A stretch of DNA of 64,000 nt from contig JARDYH010000002.1 of assembly GCA_029215795.1 (NCBI GenBank), positions 58,691,001-58,755,000 on the forward strand, written 5' to 3'. Source of the stretch: Anniella stebbinsi (lineage: Eukaryota > Chordata > Lepidosauria > Squamata > Anniellidae). The notes below the pieces were generated by a model. It saw nothing but the letters and a program-made list of their open reading frames with translations, ran no database searches and was not told the DNA's origin. This document shows, piece after piece, positions 34,972-46,049 of this stretch (positions are counted from its first letter, which is position 1; every line of letters starts with the position of its first letter). Made by a program: the position numbers and the translations under genes.

Positions 34972-35455
34972 TTTATTTATTTATTTCTTACCTGCCTCTC
35001 CCTCCAGATTGAGGCAGGGAACAACATTAAAAACACATTATATAAAATACATAAAACTGATTAAAACATATTAAAAGTACTACATTGTTAAAATACCAAT
35101 AAAACTCCTAAAAATCAACTGGGTAGGCCTGGCGGAAGAGATCACTCTTCATAGCTTTCTTAAATTGCGGAAGACTGTTAAGTTGGTGAATCTCTCCCAG
35201 CAGGCCATTCCACAGTTTGGGAGTGGCAGAAGAGAAGGTCCTCTGGGTAACAGTTATCAGTCTAGTTTTTGTTGACTAGTAAATTCTTCCCAGAGGACCT
35301 GAGTGTGCAGGGGCAGATTGTATGGGAGAAGGGGATCCCGCAAGTAACCTGGACCCAAACCATGTAGGGCTTTAAAGTAATAACCAACACTTTGTACTTT
35401 GCCTGGAAAGTAATTGGCAGCCAGTGGAATGATTTTAAAGCAGGTGTCCTACTTT
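34971..35455 (-). mobile_element. L2/CR1-type LINE, 3' end
   Basis: The reverse complement matches the LINE at 2400-2830: the blocks GGCCTGCTGGGAGAGAT, CCAGAGGACC, GGTTTGGGTCCAGG and ATTCCACTGGCTGCCAATTA are shared. The tail lies at the left in the AAT repeat. It is 5' truncated and non-coding. Confidence 0.85.
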
Positions 35456-35628
35456 TGAAGTGGGTGTCCTACTTTGGCTGTAGCAGGCTTTAGATGCAGT
35501 GAAGTTCAGGCTATAAAAGAGGTGGTTTAAGTCCAGGTAGAGGTCAGAGCACAGTCAGCCAGACAAGAGGATTAGGCAACAACAGGAATGGTCAGGATAA
35601 CAAGCAAGAGGTCAAACATGGTAAATCA

Positions 35629-36297
35629 GGCTGCCTCTGCAAGAGAGGTTTAAAGCTCTTTCAAGGCGCTTAAAAAAATTTACCTCTACAAGGAGGGAGC
35701 ACAAATCAGGCGTAGAGGCGCGCTATCCCTCCGATTGTGCGCATTATCGAATGCGCGTTAAATAGCGAGTTTTATTTTGCGGCGGGATGTGAAGCCGGCG
35801 CCCTACCTCCCGAGTAGTGCTGCTGCTGCTGCTGCTGCTGCTGGCTCCCCGCTCGGCTCCTGGCTCCGCTCCTACCAGGCTCCCGCTGACCTCTCGCTCC
35901 GTCTTCCAGCTCCCTTTCCCCTTTTTCTTGCCCTGTTCCCCCCGTGCACCCTGCCTCCCAAGTGCTGCTGCTGCTGCTGCTGGCTCCCCCGCTCGGCTCC
36001 TGGCTCCGCTCCTACCGGGCTCCGTCTTCCAGCTCCCTTTTCCCTTTTTCTTGCCCTGTTCCCCCCCCCCTTGCTCCGTTTCATTCAATCGCCCCGTCAG
36101 TTCCTTCGCTCTCCAGCATAACAACTCACAGGGACCTGCCTTAAAGAGACAGGCGCCCACCCGCCCGCCCTACCTCCCTCCCCCCTCCCCTCTCCCTGCC
36201 TGCCTCTCGTGCAGAGGTATTAGGCGTAAATGCGCTTCAGCGATGAAGCGCATAATCACTTAACCAGGCGCAAAAGCGAATCCTTGTGGAGGGGACC
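35629..36297 (-). mobile_element. 669-bp Harbinger-like MITE, copy C with replaced core
   Basis: The outer parts match copies A and B: GGCTGCCTCTGCAAGAG at the left, TTAAATAGCGAGTTTTATTTT near 35758, then CCTCTCGTGCAGAGGTATTA near 36203 and CTTGTGGAGGGGACC at the right. The 3-bp TSD TCA flanks it (35626-35628 and 36298-36300). About 110 bp of the usual core is absent and about 420 bp of unrelated GC-rich sequence takes its place. Confidence 0.8.
35778..36199. other. Foreign GC-rich core captured in MITE copy C
   Basis: This block has no counterpart in copies A or B. It includes CTG runs at about 35819-35843 and 35963-35984, each followed by a GGCTCC...CGCTCGGCTCCTGG block and a pyrimidine-rich tract, so it contains an internal tandem duplication of about 140 bp. 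The composition resembles a gene leader or CpG-rich exon, but no known protein was recognised on either strand. Confidence 0.6.
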
Positions 36298-37380
36298 TCA
36301 GTCAGGTGCATTACACAGTCCAAAAGGTCAGGAAACAGGGCATCAATCATTGGCATAGTGCATGAGGCAAGAAACAAGGAGAAGGTAGGATGGACCAAGT
36401 TGTTCCAACACAAGCAGGGTTTTCTGTGAAAGCTTTTAAGCCCAAAGCCTGCTGGACCCCACCCAGAGTTCAGCTGCTGCAATCAAGCCTCCCTTTGCAG
36501 AGCCTTACTACTGAGGAATCACTTTCTCCTGAGGATAACTTTTCTGGAGGTGAGCACTCCTTCACACAGGAGCCTTACTTGCCTGCCGCTTGAAGTGACA
36601 ATACCCCTGGGGTCAGGGGGTTGCTCAGCCTCTGCCTCAGAGGCAGAAACCCTTTCCCCTGATAGGGAGGGCCCTGCAACTACCTACCCCAAGGTTCAGG
36701 CTCCTGTGGGTTTGGTGGCAGTTCCTGGTCTGGGGTGCCCTGGGTTTCTGGGGCCTCTAGCTCTTCTTCCGAAAATGACTATTCCAGTGGGGGCATGACA
36801 TTGGGCAAGCAGCTGTCCTGATCAGTCCAAAGTGCACTGAAGTGCTTCAGACCGATCCAATCAATGTTGGCCTGAATCGGGCTGATCCTGAACCACTCTG
36901 GATCCAGCCCAATTTGGTCTGAATTGGCCCAGAATTCCCAAATGGTGCTGAATCAGGTGCAAACATATTCTGAGCCCAGGGAAGTTTTTGAGTGTCAGAA
37001 CAGAATGGAGATCACAGTCCTTCCACACAAGAAATCCACTTTTGATTACCCCAATCTTTCCTCATGTCAGCAGTATAATTTAGGGAGGGGTGAAGGAATT
37101 TCATTATTGCTATTGTTCAACAATTGGGAGTCAGCTATCCTCACTGATCTATTGCAAATCATCCAGAGATCTATCATTAGATCTAGATCCATTTTCTGCT
37201 CCCTTCTAGTCTAATCAGTAAGAAACACTGGTTTCAACTTGAGCATATACATACCAACTCTGCTTAGGATTGTTGGTCAACTTGCATGCAGGGGTCTTAT
37301 TCACAAGGAGGACTTTTTCAGCTGCAGTCACTACCAGCTCACCGCAGTATAAGACTGAGAGAATTGCTGGAAACAACATT

Positions 37381-37892
37381 GGCCTGGTCCAAACGACACG
37401 ATAATCAACCGGGGGAAGGGGAGGGAACAATAGTCAGTTGTGTTGCTTATTGTGTCATGTAGAGGGCAACACACAATGCACGCACAACTGACAGTACACT
37501 ATTTGGGGCACTTAAACAATAGAGAAAAACAACAGGTTTGCACGTTGTTTATCCCGAATTCCTTTGTTTAAAGTGTCATGTGGAGGGAACCCCCCCTCTC
37601 TCCATGTACAATGCCGTTTGGTCATAGAGTTCGCTGGCTGGAGTAGCCGAAAAGCCCCGGCTACTCCGATACAGCTGGCATAACTTGTGGTACATGCTGG
37701 GATACGGCTGGAGAACTGAGGGAGGTGGGAGGGAGGAGACACAGCAGGCCAGAAGGATGCTGGGAGTTTTAGCTGTGCGACAGGGGGAGGGGCAACATGT
37801 CGTGTGGCGGGTGCTGCTGCGCCGCTGCCAAAATAATGCACAGTCACTATGCTATCCCCCTCCATTGCCTAAAGTGTTGTCCGAATTCACCC
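37381..37892. mobile_element. 512-bp candidate TIR element, 3-bp TSD
   Basis: The start GGCCTGGTCCAAACGACAC and the end GTTGTCCGAATTCACCC are imperfectly inverted. The triplet ATT flanks both sides (37378-37380 and 37893-37895). The superfamily may be Harbinger-like, but the TIR is weak. Confidence 0.45.
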
Positions 37893-37964
37893 ATTGACTA
37901 GATTTTCCTGAATCTAGTTTCCCTTACCTGGACTGCTGCCTTCATTTGTTCCTGGTGTGAGTAC

Positions 37965-39044
37965 TAGGGGTGTGCACGGACCCCCCGGATCGGATCGGGA
38001 CCCGGATCGGGACCTCCAATTTTGTCCCGGACCGGTTCGGACAAAATCGGAGGCCCCCCGGACCGGATCAAGTCCGATCCCGACCCAAAAATCGTTAATT
38101 TTTGGATCGGCCGCCATTTTTTTCCCCATAGACTTGCATTGCAATGCAAGTCTATGAGAAAAAAATGGCGGCGGGTGGGTGAGGGGGGGCCTAACTCCCT
38201 CCCCCCTGGGGCCGTCCGCTGTGGACGGCCCCGGCAGGTAAGCCCCCTCCCCCGCGCTCCCTACCCCCCCTGGGGCCGCCCGCTTCCATCCGCTGGCGCC
38301 CGCGGGCGCCAGCGGATAGAAGCGGACGGCTCCGGGGGGGGGTAAGCCCCCTTCCCCGCCACTGCTTACCTTCTCGGCCCGTCCGCTCCCGTCCGGCGCC
38401 GGTGGCTACTACCAGCGGGCTCCGCGGCCTACTCTCGAGTAGCGCGCCGGGTGATGACATCACCCGGCGCGCCACCCTAGAGCAGGCCGCGGAGCCTGCT
38501 GGTAGTAGTAGGCGCCGGCGCCGGACGGGAGCCGCCGGGCCGGGAAGGTAAGGGCCCCCCTCCCCCCTCCGCGCGCCCCCTCCTCCCCTCCACGCACCCC
38601 CTCCTTACCTTCTCGGCCCGTCCGCTCCCGTCCGGGGCCGGCGGCTACCACCAGCAGGCTCCGCGGCCTGCTCTAGAGTAGCGCGCCGGGTGATGACATC
38701 ACCCGGCGCGCCACCCTAGAGCAGGCCGCGGAGCCCGCTGGGAGTAGCTGCTATTGCCGGACGGGAGCGGACGGGCCGAGAAGGTAAGCGCCCCCCTCCT
38801 CCCTCCCCCCCGCTGTCCACTTTCATCAGCGGGCGCCCGCTGGCGCCCGCCAATGGAAGCGGCGGTGGGCGCCAGTGGGCGCCCGCCGATCCGCCGATCC
38901 TCCGAACCGGTTCGGAGCCTTTTCGGACCGGTTCGGATTGGATCGGCCGATCCAGCTGCGGGATCGGAAATCGGATAATTTATCCGATTTCCCACTGGAC
39001 CGGACTCGGATCGTGGATCGGGTCCGATCCAGTGCACATCCCTA
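37965..39044 (+). mobile_element. 1,080-bp hAT-like element, GC-rich
   Basis: The ends are TAGGGGTGTGCACGGACC and GATCCAGTGCACATCCCTA, with a perfect 8-bp TSD GTGAGTAC (37957-37964 and 39045-39052). It is a relative of the element at 33411. It holds a perfect 30-bp palindrome at 38127-38156 and two long GC-rich hairpins centred on GGTGATGACATCACC. The CpG-rich interior can mimic a CpG island. Confidence 0.88.
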
Positions 39045-39118
39045 GTGAGTACTTCTATACTGAACTCTGACTCTCCTTCTGCTTGTTCCTTGGGACCCTG
39101 TTGCCTATTACCTCTACT

Positions 39119-39438
39119 TAGGCTGACCAGATAAAATCCAGGTCAGGGCTCATGTAACTTTAACAGTTGTAGAGAAAATGGAATTTCAGCCAGAGTCATT
39201 TGTATGCAATTAGTTCCTGGTGAAATTCCCTCTTCATCACAATAGTTAAAGGTGCATGCACTATACTAGAGTGACCATATACAAAAGAAGGCAGGGCCCC
39301 TGCAACTTTAACAGTTGTGATGAAGAGGGAATTTCACCAGGAACTAATTGCATACAAATGACACTGGCTGAAATTCCCTTTTCTCTACAACTGTTAAAGT
39401 TACATGAGCCCTGACCTGGATTTTATCTGGTCACCCTA
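39119..39438 (-). mobile_element. 320-bp foldback hAT-like element, copy 3
   Basis: The ends are TAGGCTGACCAGATAAAATC and its inverse, with the 8-bp TSD CCTCTACT (39111-39118 and 39439-39446). Its central loop is the reverse complement of the loop in copies 1, 2 and 4, so it is inserted in the opposite orientation. Confidence 0.9.
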
Positions 39439-39550
39439 CCTCTACTGGACCCTGACCTCCATCTGCCTGCTCCTTGTCTGCTGTATTGCCTTGGCACCTT
39501 GTTGCCTGTGATCTGGACTGTTGAGACCATATCTTTCGCCTGGCCCTTGT

Positions 39551-39870
39551 TAGGGTGACCAGATAAAATCCAGGTCAGGGCTCATGTAACTTTAATAGTT
39601 GTAGAGAAAAGGGGATTTCAGCCAGTGTCATTTGTATGCAATTAGTTCCTGGTGATATTCCCTCTTCATCACAACAGTTAAAGTTGCAGGGGCCCTGCCT
39701 TCTTTTGTATATGGTCACTCTAGTATAGTGCCTGCAACTTTAACGTTTGTGATGAAGAGGGAATTTCATCAGGGACTAATTGCATACAAATGACACCGGT
39801 TTTAATTCCCTTTTCTCTACAACTGTTAAAGTTACATGAGCCCTGACCTGGATTTTATCTGGTCAGCCTA
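39551..39870 (+). mobile_element. 320-bp foldback hAT-like element, copy 4
   Basis: It is the same length as the other three, with the perfect 8-bp TSD GCCCTTGT (39543-39550 and 39871-39878). Loop orientation is as in copy 1. Confidence 0.9.
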
Positions 39871-40201
39871 GCCCTTGTTTGTGCTGACCACCTTGGAATT
39901 CTTGGACCTGCAACTGCTAGGCTCAGCCTCTGAAATGTGACGGTCTCCCTGCTGTTGTAGTTTTTGTGTCATTTTTCTCCTTTCTGAAAGGATGAGTTGC
40001 ATTTCCTAAGGCCTATTTACAGGCAATAAGAGCTTTAAATTACAATATGATGATATTTTGTGTATTTTTGGCCATCCTTTTGTCTTTGGTCCCACCTACT
40101 ACTGGAATGCCCCCCCCCCCAGCTCAGCCTTTGGGCTGAAAGAGGTTACCCACACTTGTAACAGAACCATTGTGGACGGTCTTACATAGACATCTGGTCA
40201 G

Positions 40202-40327
40202 GATCTACACTACTGCTTTGGAACAGTTTATAACAGTATTGACAATTGTTGGGGCTCAGGACACATTCCATATACCTTTTCCAAACCACTTTCAAAGTGT
40301 TATATCCTGCTTGGTGTAGATCTGGCC
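40202..40327. mobile_element. MITE, GATCTACAC-TIR family
   Basis: Ends GATCTACACTACTGC and GGTGTAGATC. It is inverted relative to the copy at 49672 and shares the AACAGTTTATAACAG and GTGTTATATCCTGC blocks. Confidence 0.65.
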
Positions 40328-40329
40328 CT

Positions 40330-42767
40330 GGTCAGCCTTGATTGAAATGTATCCCCAGTGACAGTTGATCTTGTACTATTCTTCTAGAACCCTTGAAAGA
40401 CATCATATCTCCCCATGTTCTCCCTCCCCCCTATTTCCCTCCTCCCTCCCTTTTTCTTTTGCATGTTTATGGATATGTGTTATTGTATTTTTGGAAAAAC
40501 TGGGGTGGGGAGGGAAGGAAATCAACAGGAAAACTAATTAATAAATAAAAATGTGCCAGCGGTAGTGTCTGAACAGCCCCATATTACAGCATTAATCTGC
40601 TAGGAGATAATAAAGCAAGGGTGATAGTAGCACATTATCTGTTCCCCAGAAAGGATCACAGTTGTGTCTACCTTGTTAGAGTCATCTAATTATTTGAGGT
40701 TGCTAATGCATAGCTGATGATTGCAACATCTTCATTCTTTTATGCATTTGTTGAAGATTTTAAGATGTTTGAATTAGACATCAAACAAATTAAACAACTG
40801 CTATATGGAACCACCATATACTCTTGTAAACTACCATAGGAGTGGGGTATACAAATGGTAAAAAAGAATGCCTGATTGTCAATTCCTATTTCTTTTAAAC
40901 TCTACTAATTGAAAAATTAGGAAAACGTGGATTATTTTTTAGATGATGTATTAGCAAGCCAGAAAGATTTGTCCAGCATCAATACCTCAGCAGCAAAACA
41001 CACACAGATGTCCCAGAGAAATGTAACAGGAAATTAAGCACAAATTGATTCAGCAAATTAATGTACATAAGGACATGCTGAATAATTTAGCAAATCGATA
41101 TGAATAATCTGAGTAATTGAAGGGTACAGAGGCAAAGGGCTATGTAGGTTAATGTTTAATATAGACCTATCTAGTGACCTGCTTAGTAGCAATAATTGTT
41201 GAATTTTAAATGTGTGAATAATAAAGAGATAGTTGCGGTGTGTTCAAAGGAAAAAGACAAGGAAGGGACATGCAGGTCACAGAATGGAACGTAGCAATAT
41301 CTGTACTGAAACCTTTTAGATGCTTAACTGAATTTCTTTCTTGCTAATTAATGCAAGTGAAAATTGGCACCAAAGTGTATTAAAGTATGATGCATAGTTT
41401 TTAGCAGGACTAAGAATAGGCACTATTAACATTTTAGAATATTTTCCTGTAGACAGGGAATGTTAGCAAATAGAAACTAAATGTAATTTGCACCTCTTTG
41501 AATTTTAATTCAATGCAAATATAAGCTTTTATTTACTTTGAAGTGAGCTGAGTTTTAGAAATAGAAAATTCCAGTGCTATCACCTTTAGAGATCTATCTG
41601 AATACAAAGGATGTGCACCACCAGTGAGGTTTCACTCTGGATGTCACTGACTTTACTGGGCTTATGTAAGGTGGTAATTGTCATCGGCACATCTGCTGGT
41701 AGCATCAGGCCCTCATTTATTAACAAAGAGTCAGATGGATTCTATATTGGGGAAAAGAGAAAGCTTGACAGGTGTGTTCATAACCCTTGATTACCTCGCT
41801 GACATTGTGAGAAAAAGGATTTCTATAATTCATTAAATCGGTTGACACTCATGTCACAGAGCAGTTTCATTCATAGCAGAGTCACAATGCTTAGCAGGAA
41901 AGAGGACTGACTAAAATAAATAAAAGACTGCCAAACCATTGCACAGAGAGCGTTAACAAAGCCAGCCATTTTCAGGATAGTGAGATATTAAAAGTTTGAT
42001 TTCCTTGCCATATCAACGGTAAATATAATATTTAGCACACAGTACAATTAACATTCATTGTAATCACTTGATTGCTGTCCTAAGCTATTTATTACTAACT
42101 TTGTCCCTGGAACTAACTGTCCTGCCTAATAAGGAACTGTTCCTGTTTTGGAGTTATTGCCCTAAAGGAATTACAAGGTAAGAAAATAGTAATGTGGAGA
42201 TCAGATTTTGCATCGTGATTCAGCAATAATGGGACAAACACTCTGATGTAGAAAACAGCTCACAATACTTTGTTTAACAATCACTATACTGGTGGCATGT
42301 TTGCTGTGTGTTCAATAAAAAGAATTAAATAAACACAGTTGTGAAAACAAATGTCCCATAAGGATTCATGGTGGTCTCATTCAGAACCCGTGTTTCCACA
42401 CATAAGTGCCCCTATTGAGAACACAGGTTGCCCCTCCTGGTTGGCTTGAAAATAAATTGGGATATTCTATGTATGGGATATTATGAAGAATGTAAAATTG
42501 AGGGCTTGGTTGCCAACACAGTTGACCCTGTTGCCACTTGTGGGGCAGTGCAAAAACAACAATATTGGAAAAAAGAAAGAAGCTGTGCTACAACCCTTGC
42601 CAATGGTAAACTTTACCTTTGAGAAACGGTTGGAGAATTTCTTCTTCAACTGGAGAAATTTGGAGAAATTGTCCCCTTGATTTCTCTGCCCACAAATAAG
42701 GTGGAGAAATTCAAGAGGCCATTTGCTCATGACTTTGATATAAACCTGATACTCTCCATAATACCCT
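40330..42767. other. Quiet AT-rich stretch, no gene seen
   Basis: No recognised repeat or coding block. Short frames lack domains. It contains simple T/A-rich tracts only. Confidence 0.4.
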
Positions 42768-42875
42768 ATTCAGTGGATGATTTATAGTCCACGAAAGCTT
42801 ATGTCAGAATAGGTGTTAGTCTTTATGGTGTCTGTTGTTTTTGCTGCCATAGACTAACGCGGCAGGCTGCCCTCT
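42768..42875 (+). mobile_element. Penelope-like element scar with hammerhead-like core
   Basis: GTGGA (42773) can pair with TCCAC (42788), followed directly by GAAAGCTTATG. Then GTTAGTCTTTATGGTG and AGACTAACGCGGC follow. This order matches the hammerhead ribozyme and trailing sequence carried by amniote Penelope-like elements: helix II, GAAA, then the stem III/I strand. The CUGANGA box is degenerate, so cleavage is unlikely. Confidence 0.5.
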
Positions 42876-43270
42876 GGAAATCTTGAGGATGTGTCTAACT
42901 ACATATCCTTCAACTGTCCCTACAACAAGTACAGTCTTGATTTCTCAGGGCTTGTCCCTAGAAAATCACTATCTCTTTGTGAGGCCGACATTTTGCTGTT
43001 AAAATGTCACTTGAGCTCCCTCCCCTGAATCTCTAGATATTTATTCTGCTTTCTTTTGCACATCTTGATGCAGGGAGCTTTGTCTTGGCTAATCCCTTGC
43101 CTATACAGCATTGTGGCTGCCCAGCCTGCTGCTCCACCTATTGCAGTATCTATGTATTCTTGCTCTTGGGTGCTCCTTAGGAATCCCGCCTTGTGATTTT
43201 TCAGCCTCTCCTGCAATCCAGGTGTGATTGTCTCTAGATCTGCCTCCTGTTCTGATCTTATCCTGTAATA

Positions 43271-43453
43271 TAGGAAGCTGCCTTATATGAGTCAAGCCAT
43301 TGGTCCACCTTGCTCAATGTTATCTACACTGATTGGCAGTGGCATTCCAGGGTTTCTAGCAGGGGTCTTTCCCAGCCATCCATGGAAATGTCAGAGATTG
43401 AATCTGGGACCCTTCTGCATACACAGCATTGGCCTCACCACTGAGTTATGGTC
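43271..43453 (-). mobile_element. tRNA-derived SINE
   Basis: On the minus strand the head reads ACCATAACTCAGTGGTGAGG, an A-box-like sequence, then AGGGTCCCAGATTCAATC, a B-box. The tail toward 43271 has CCAATGGCTTGACTCATATA and GGCAGCTTCC. The head resembles tRNA-Ala-type genes. It is a dispersed SINE, not a functional tRNA. Confidence 0.7.
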
Positions 43454-43833
43454 ATTCCCCTCCCCACTGATCTTGCAAAATCTGCTCATGTCCTGTGTTA
43501 GTGTGACCAATAAATAAATGGATGGTGGGGGGTAGGGAGAGAAAGCTGACTTTAGGGGAAGGCACATGTGTTATAGACACAGGTGGTCAATCACCTAAGA
43601 ATGCCAGATGGTAGTTATAAAGTAATTAGTATGTTAAATTACTTTTGGAGTCTCAGTTGGAAAGTGCCATAAAATGTAAGGTCTTTCTGTTAAGAAATAA
43701 GTTTTTAAAAAAGTTTAATATGCATTGCTACCCAGGTTTGTCATCTGGAAACTGGGAAAAGAGCACAGATAGGCAAGAATCAATCCATCAAGATTCTAGT
43801 TCTCAGAGCTGCTTTGCTGGAACATGCATCATT

Positions 43834-44509
43834 GGCCGTGTCTACACCAACCATTTATTCCTGGATAATATCACAGTTGCCCCTACCAACCAGGCCACAT
43901 GATGTTCACCTACTCCCATGGTGATCTTGGGTTGACCCCTCGGTTATTCAGGAATATCGCTGAGTGGATTTATCACGGCTTTTCCAATCCCGATGTCCAT
44001 GGCTGGAGTGCCCCCTTTTCCGAAAGTTGTTGCTGTTCGACATGAGCTCCCAGCTTGGCGAACAGCCAACCCGGTTTGGTGCATCCAGCGGCTTCGGACA
44101 TGTGCGGGAGTGGGCATCCACCATATTTGGCACTTTTTTTAAATTCGTTATTGGTGTGTTTTGGCATCAACCATGTGTATTTTTTTTAAAACACAAACAT
44201 ATCGATGCGCAAGAGTGCATCTTCGACGCAGTACATATCCCCCTTGCGTCACTGTGTGTCTGCGTTGGCGTGCATCTCGGAGGAATTTTTTTTAAAAAAA
44301 TTTCATGCCCTGTACCCATCTGTCCAGTTCCGTCCACTTCTGCCAATGCACATTAGGAACTGCCATCACGGGGCACATGTCCTCCCACAATGGCTCTCAC
44401 TTCCTGGAAACTTTCCTTGCATGTGCCCTGTGAGTGACAATCACAGAAGTGGGAAACCTTGCAATTATCCCTCCTCTGTTGCAAAAGGGCTGTAGGTATA
44501 GATTAGTCC
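43834..44509. mobile_element. 676-bp Harbinger-like element
   Basis: The left end is GGCCGTGTCTACACCAACC and the right end is GGTATAGATTAGTCC, an imperfect TIR. The 3-bp TSD ATT flanks it (43831-43833 and 44510-44512). The interior includes CpG-containing unique-looking sequence and T/A tracts, but no transposase domain. Confidence 0.6.
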
Positions 44510-45589
44510 ATTGAAGTGAATGGGATTTAATGGCTGTGAGCTGGTTAGGAATGAACATTGAGGATAGGATTGTATATATATTCTGTTCAGTTATGAATAT
44601 CTAAGGGCACATCTTGCCAGGATTAATAAAGACATTGAGCAATGTAAAGTAATTGGCTGATTTTTTAATTTTTTTTTAGAATAATGAAGTTTATTTGATG
44701 TCTATAGGCTCATAACCCTCTTGCCAAAGTTTTTCTTCTGAAGTAGGAATAATTTACAACTTTCTCAAGAACAAAGTTTTAAAATCCCCTGATTTTGTCA
44801 GAGGTACTTTTTTTGGGCAGTATCCAACTGTGCCATTCCGCTAGTGAAAATGACATTGTGCTGGAACCTAGGTTCCAAACTATGCACAAGAAGAGAATCC
44901 AACTAAAGTTAAGTTTGTGCATACGTGGTTGTGCAAGCATAATTTGCAAGTGTTTGTACAACAGAAATATTCACTGGTGTTTCACTAACGCTATTTGAGT
45001 TTGTGGAATGATACTGTCAGATACTGCCCATAATTACCTAGTGGTACTTACATTTAAGATAGAGTTCATCATAATTTCACATGCAAGTTTGAAAGTTACT
45101 ATTCTGCATCTAACCAGCATGCAGAAAGTGGTGCTTTACCTTATGTGTCACCATTTTTCACAACAGTATCTCTGGATTTTAAAAAAAAACACTGGTACTA
45201 TCAAATGACTTTTCCTATCTAAAATATTACTGCTATGTAGAAAAGGGTGTGATTTAATATTATTAGTGCAGAAACATCTAAAATGGGCAGCACATGCTCT
45301 CTCCTAAGCTATAATGTATCTGTCAATACTCATTGCCCAGGTTTGGCTCAGTGTTAAACTTGGTTATTCCCATATAAATTACCCTAAGGTAGAAGCATGT
45401 GATATATGATCTGTCTTTCTATTAGTTAATTCTAACCCGTTCCCATACTATAAATGTGCAGGATTTAGACAGCACAAACAAATTGATATCATTGTGATTC
45501 CCAAACAATATTTAACTTGCATTAATATTTAACTTGTTATGGCACTCTGGCTTGAATTAAAATATTAAAATATCGACCATTCTTGCACC

Positions 45590-45765
45590 ACCTGAAACAC
45601 TAATGATTTATTGTGGCATAAGCTTTTGAGGATCAGAGTTCACTTTGTCAGATGCATGAAGTGGTCTCTAGTACTCAAATGTTTATGTTGTAATAAGTTC
45701 TTAGTCTTTCAGGTGCTACAAGTTGTGTTTGCTTCATCAGAGCAACACTGCTACCTCTCTGGTTT
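45590..45765. mobile_element. Penelope-like scar, inverted pair
   Basis: The left part, read on the minus strand, has GCATCTGACAAAGTGAACT and AAAAGCTTATGCC, a mutated hammerhead-like core. The right part on the plus strand has TTAGTCTTTCAGGTGCTACA, the trailing piece of the same family. The two halves therefore point in opposite directions. Confidence 0.5.
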
Positions 45766-45784
45766 CATTTCACTTTTACAGAGC

Positions 45785-45972
45785 CATCCTATGGTCCCTG
45801 GGAGAGTGTCTCAAGGACCATAGGATATAGCAGTTTTCCCTTCCTGAGGCCGTAGACATAGCTATGATCTCAGGAGGGAAATCCAAGTAGGAATTTCCCC
45901 CACTCCTCCCGGCTGCCATGGAAAGCACCATGGTGGCTTTTCTTCCAAGGATGCAACAGCATCCTTGGAAGA
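45785..45972. other. Two strong short hairpins
   Basis: ATCCTATGGTCC pairs with GGACCATAGGAT near 45785-45826. TCTTCCAAGGATGC (45941-45954) pairs perfectly with GCATCCTTGGAAGA (45959-45972) around a 4-base loop. They may belong to a diverged repeat. No RNA family is recognised. Confidence 0.6.
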
Positions 45973-46049
45973 GGTTGGGAAAGGTCAAAAGGGGATGTGC
46001 CAGTGAACGGGGAGGGTAAGAAATGGAGAGGATGTGGATACACCACATC

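Noticed and set aside
35817..36263. 148-codon open frame over CTG runs
   Set aside because: The Leu-rich translation comes from CTG repeats in the captured core; no protein family recognised.
37965..39044. Apparent CpG island as a second promoter
   Set aside because: The CpG-rich block is exactly bounded by hAT-like ends and an 8-bp TSD, so it is transposon interior.
43271..43453. Functional tRNA gene
   Set aside because: Only the head resembles a tRNA; the acceptor stem is not formed and a SINE body follows.
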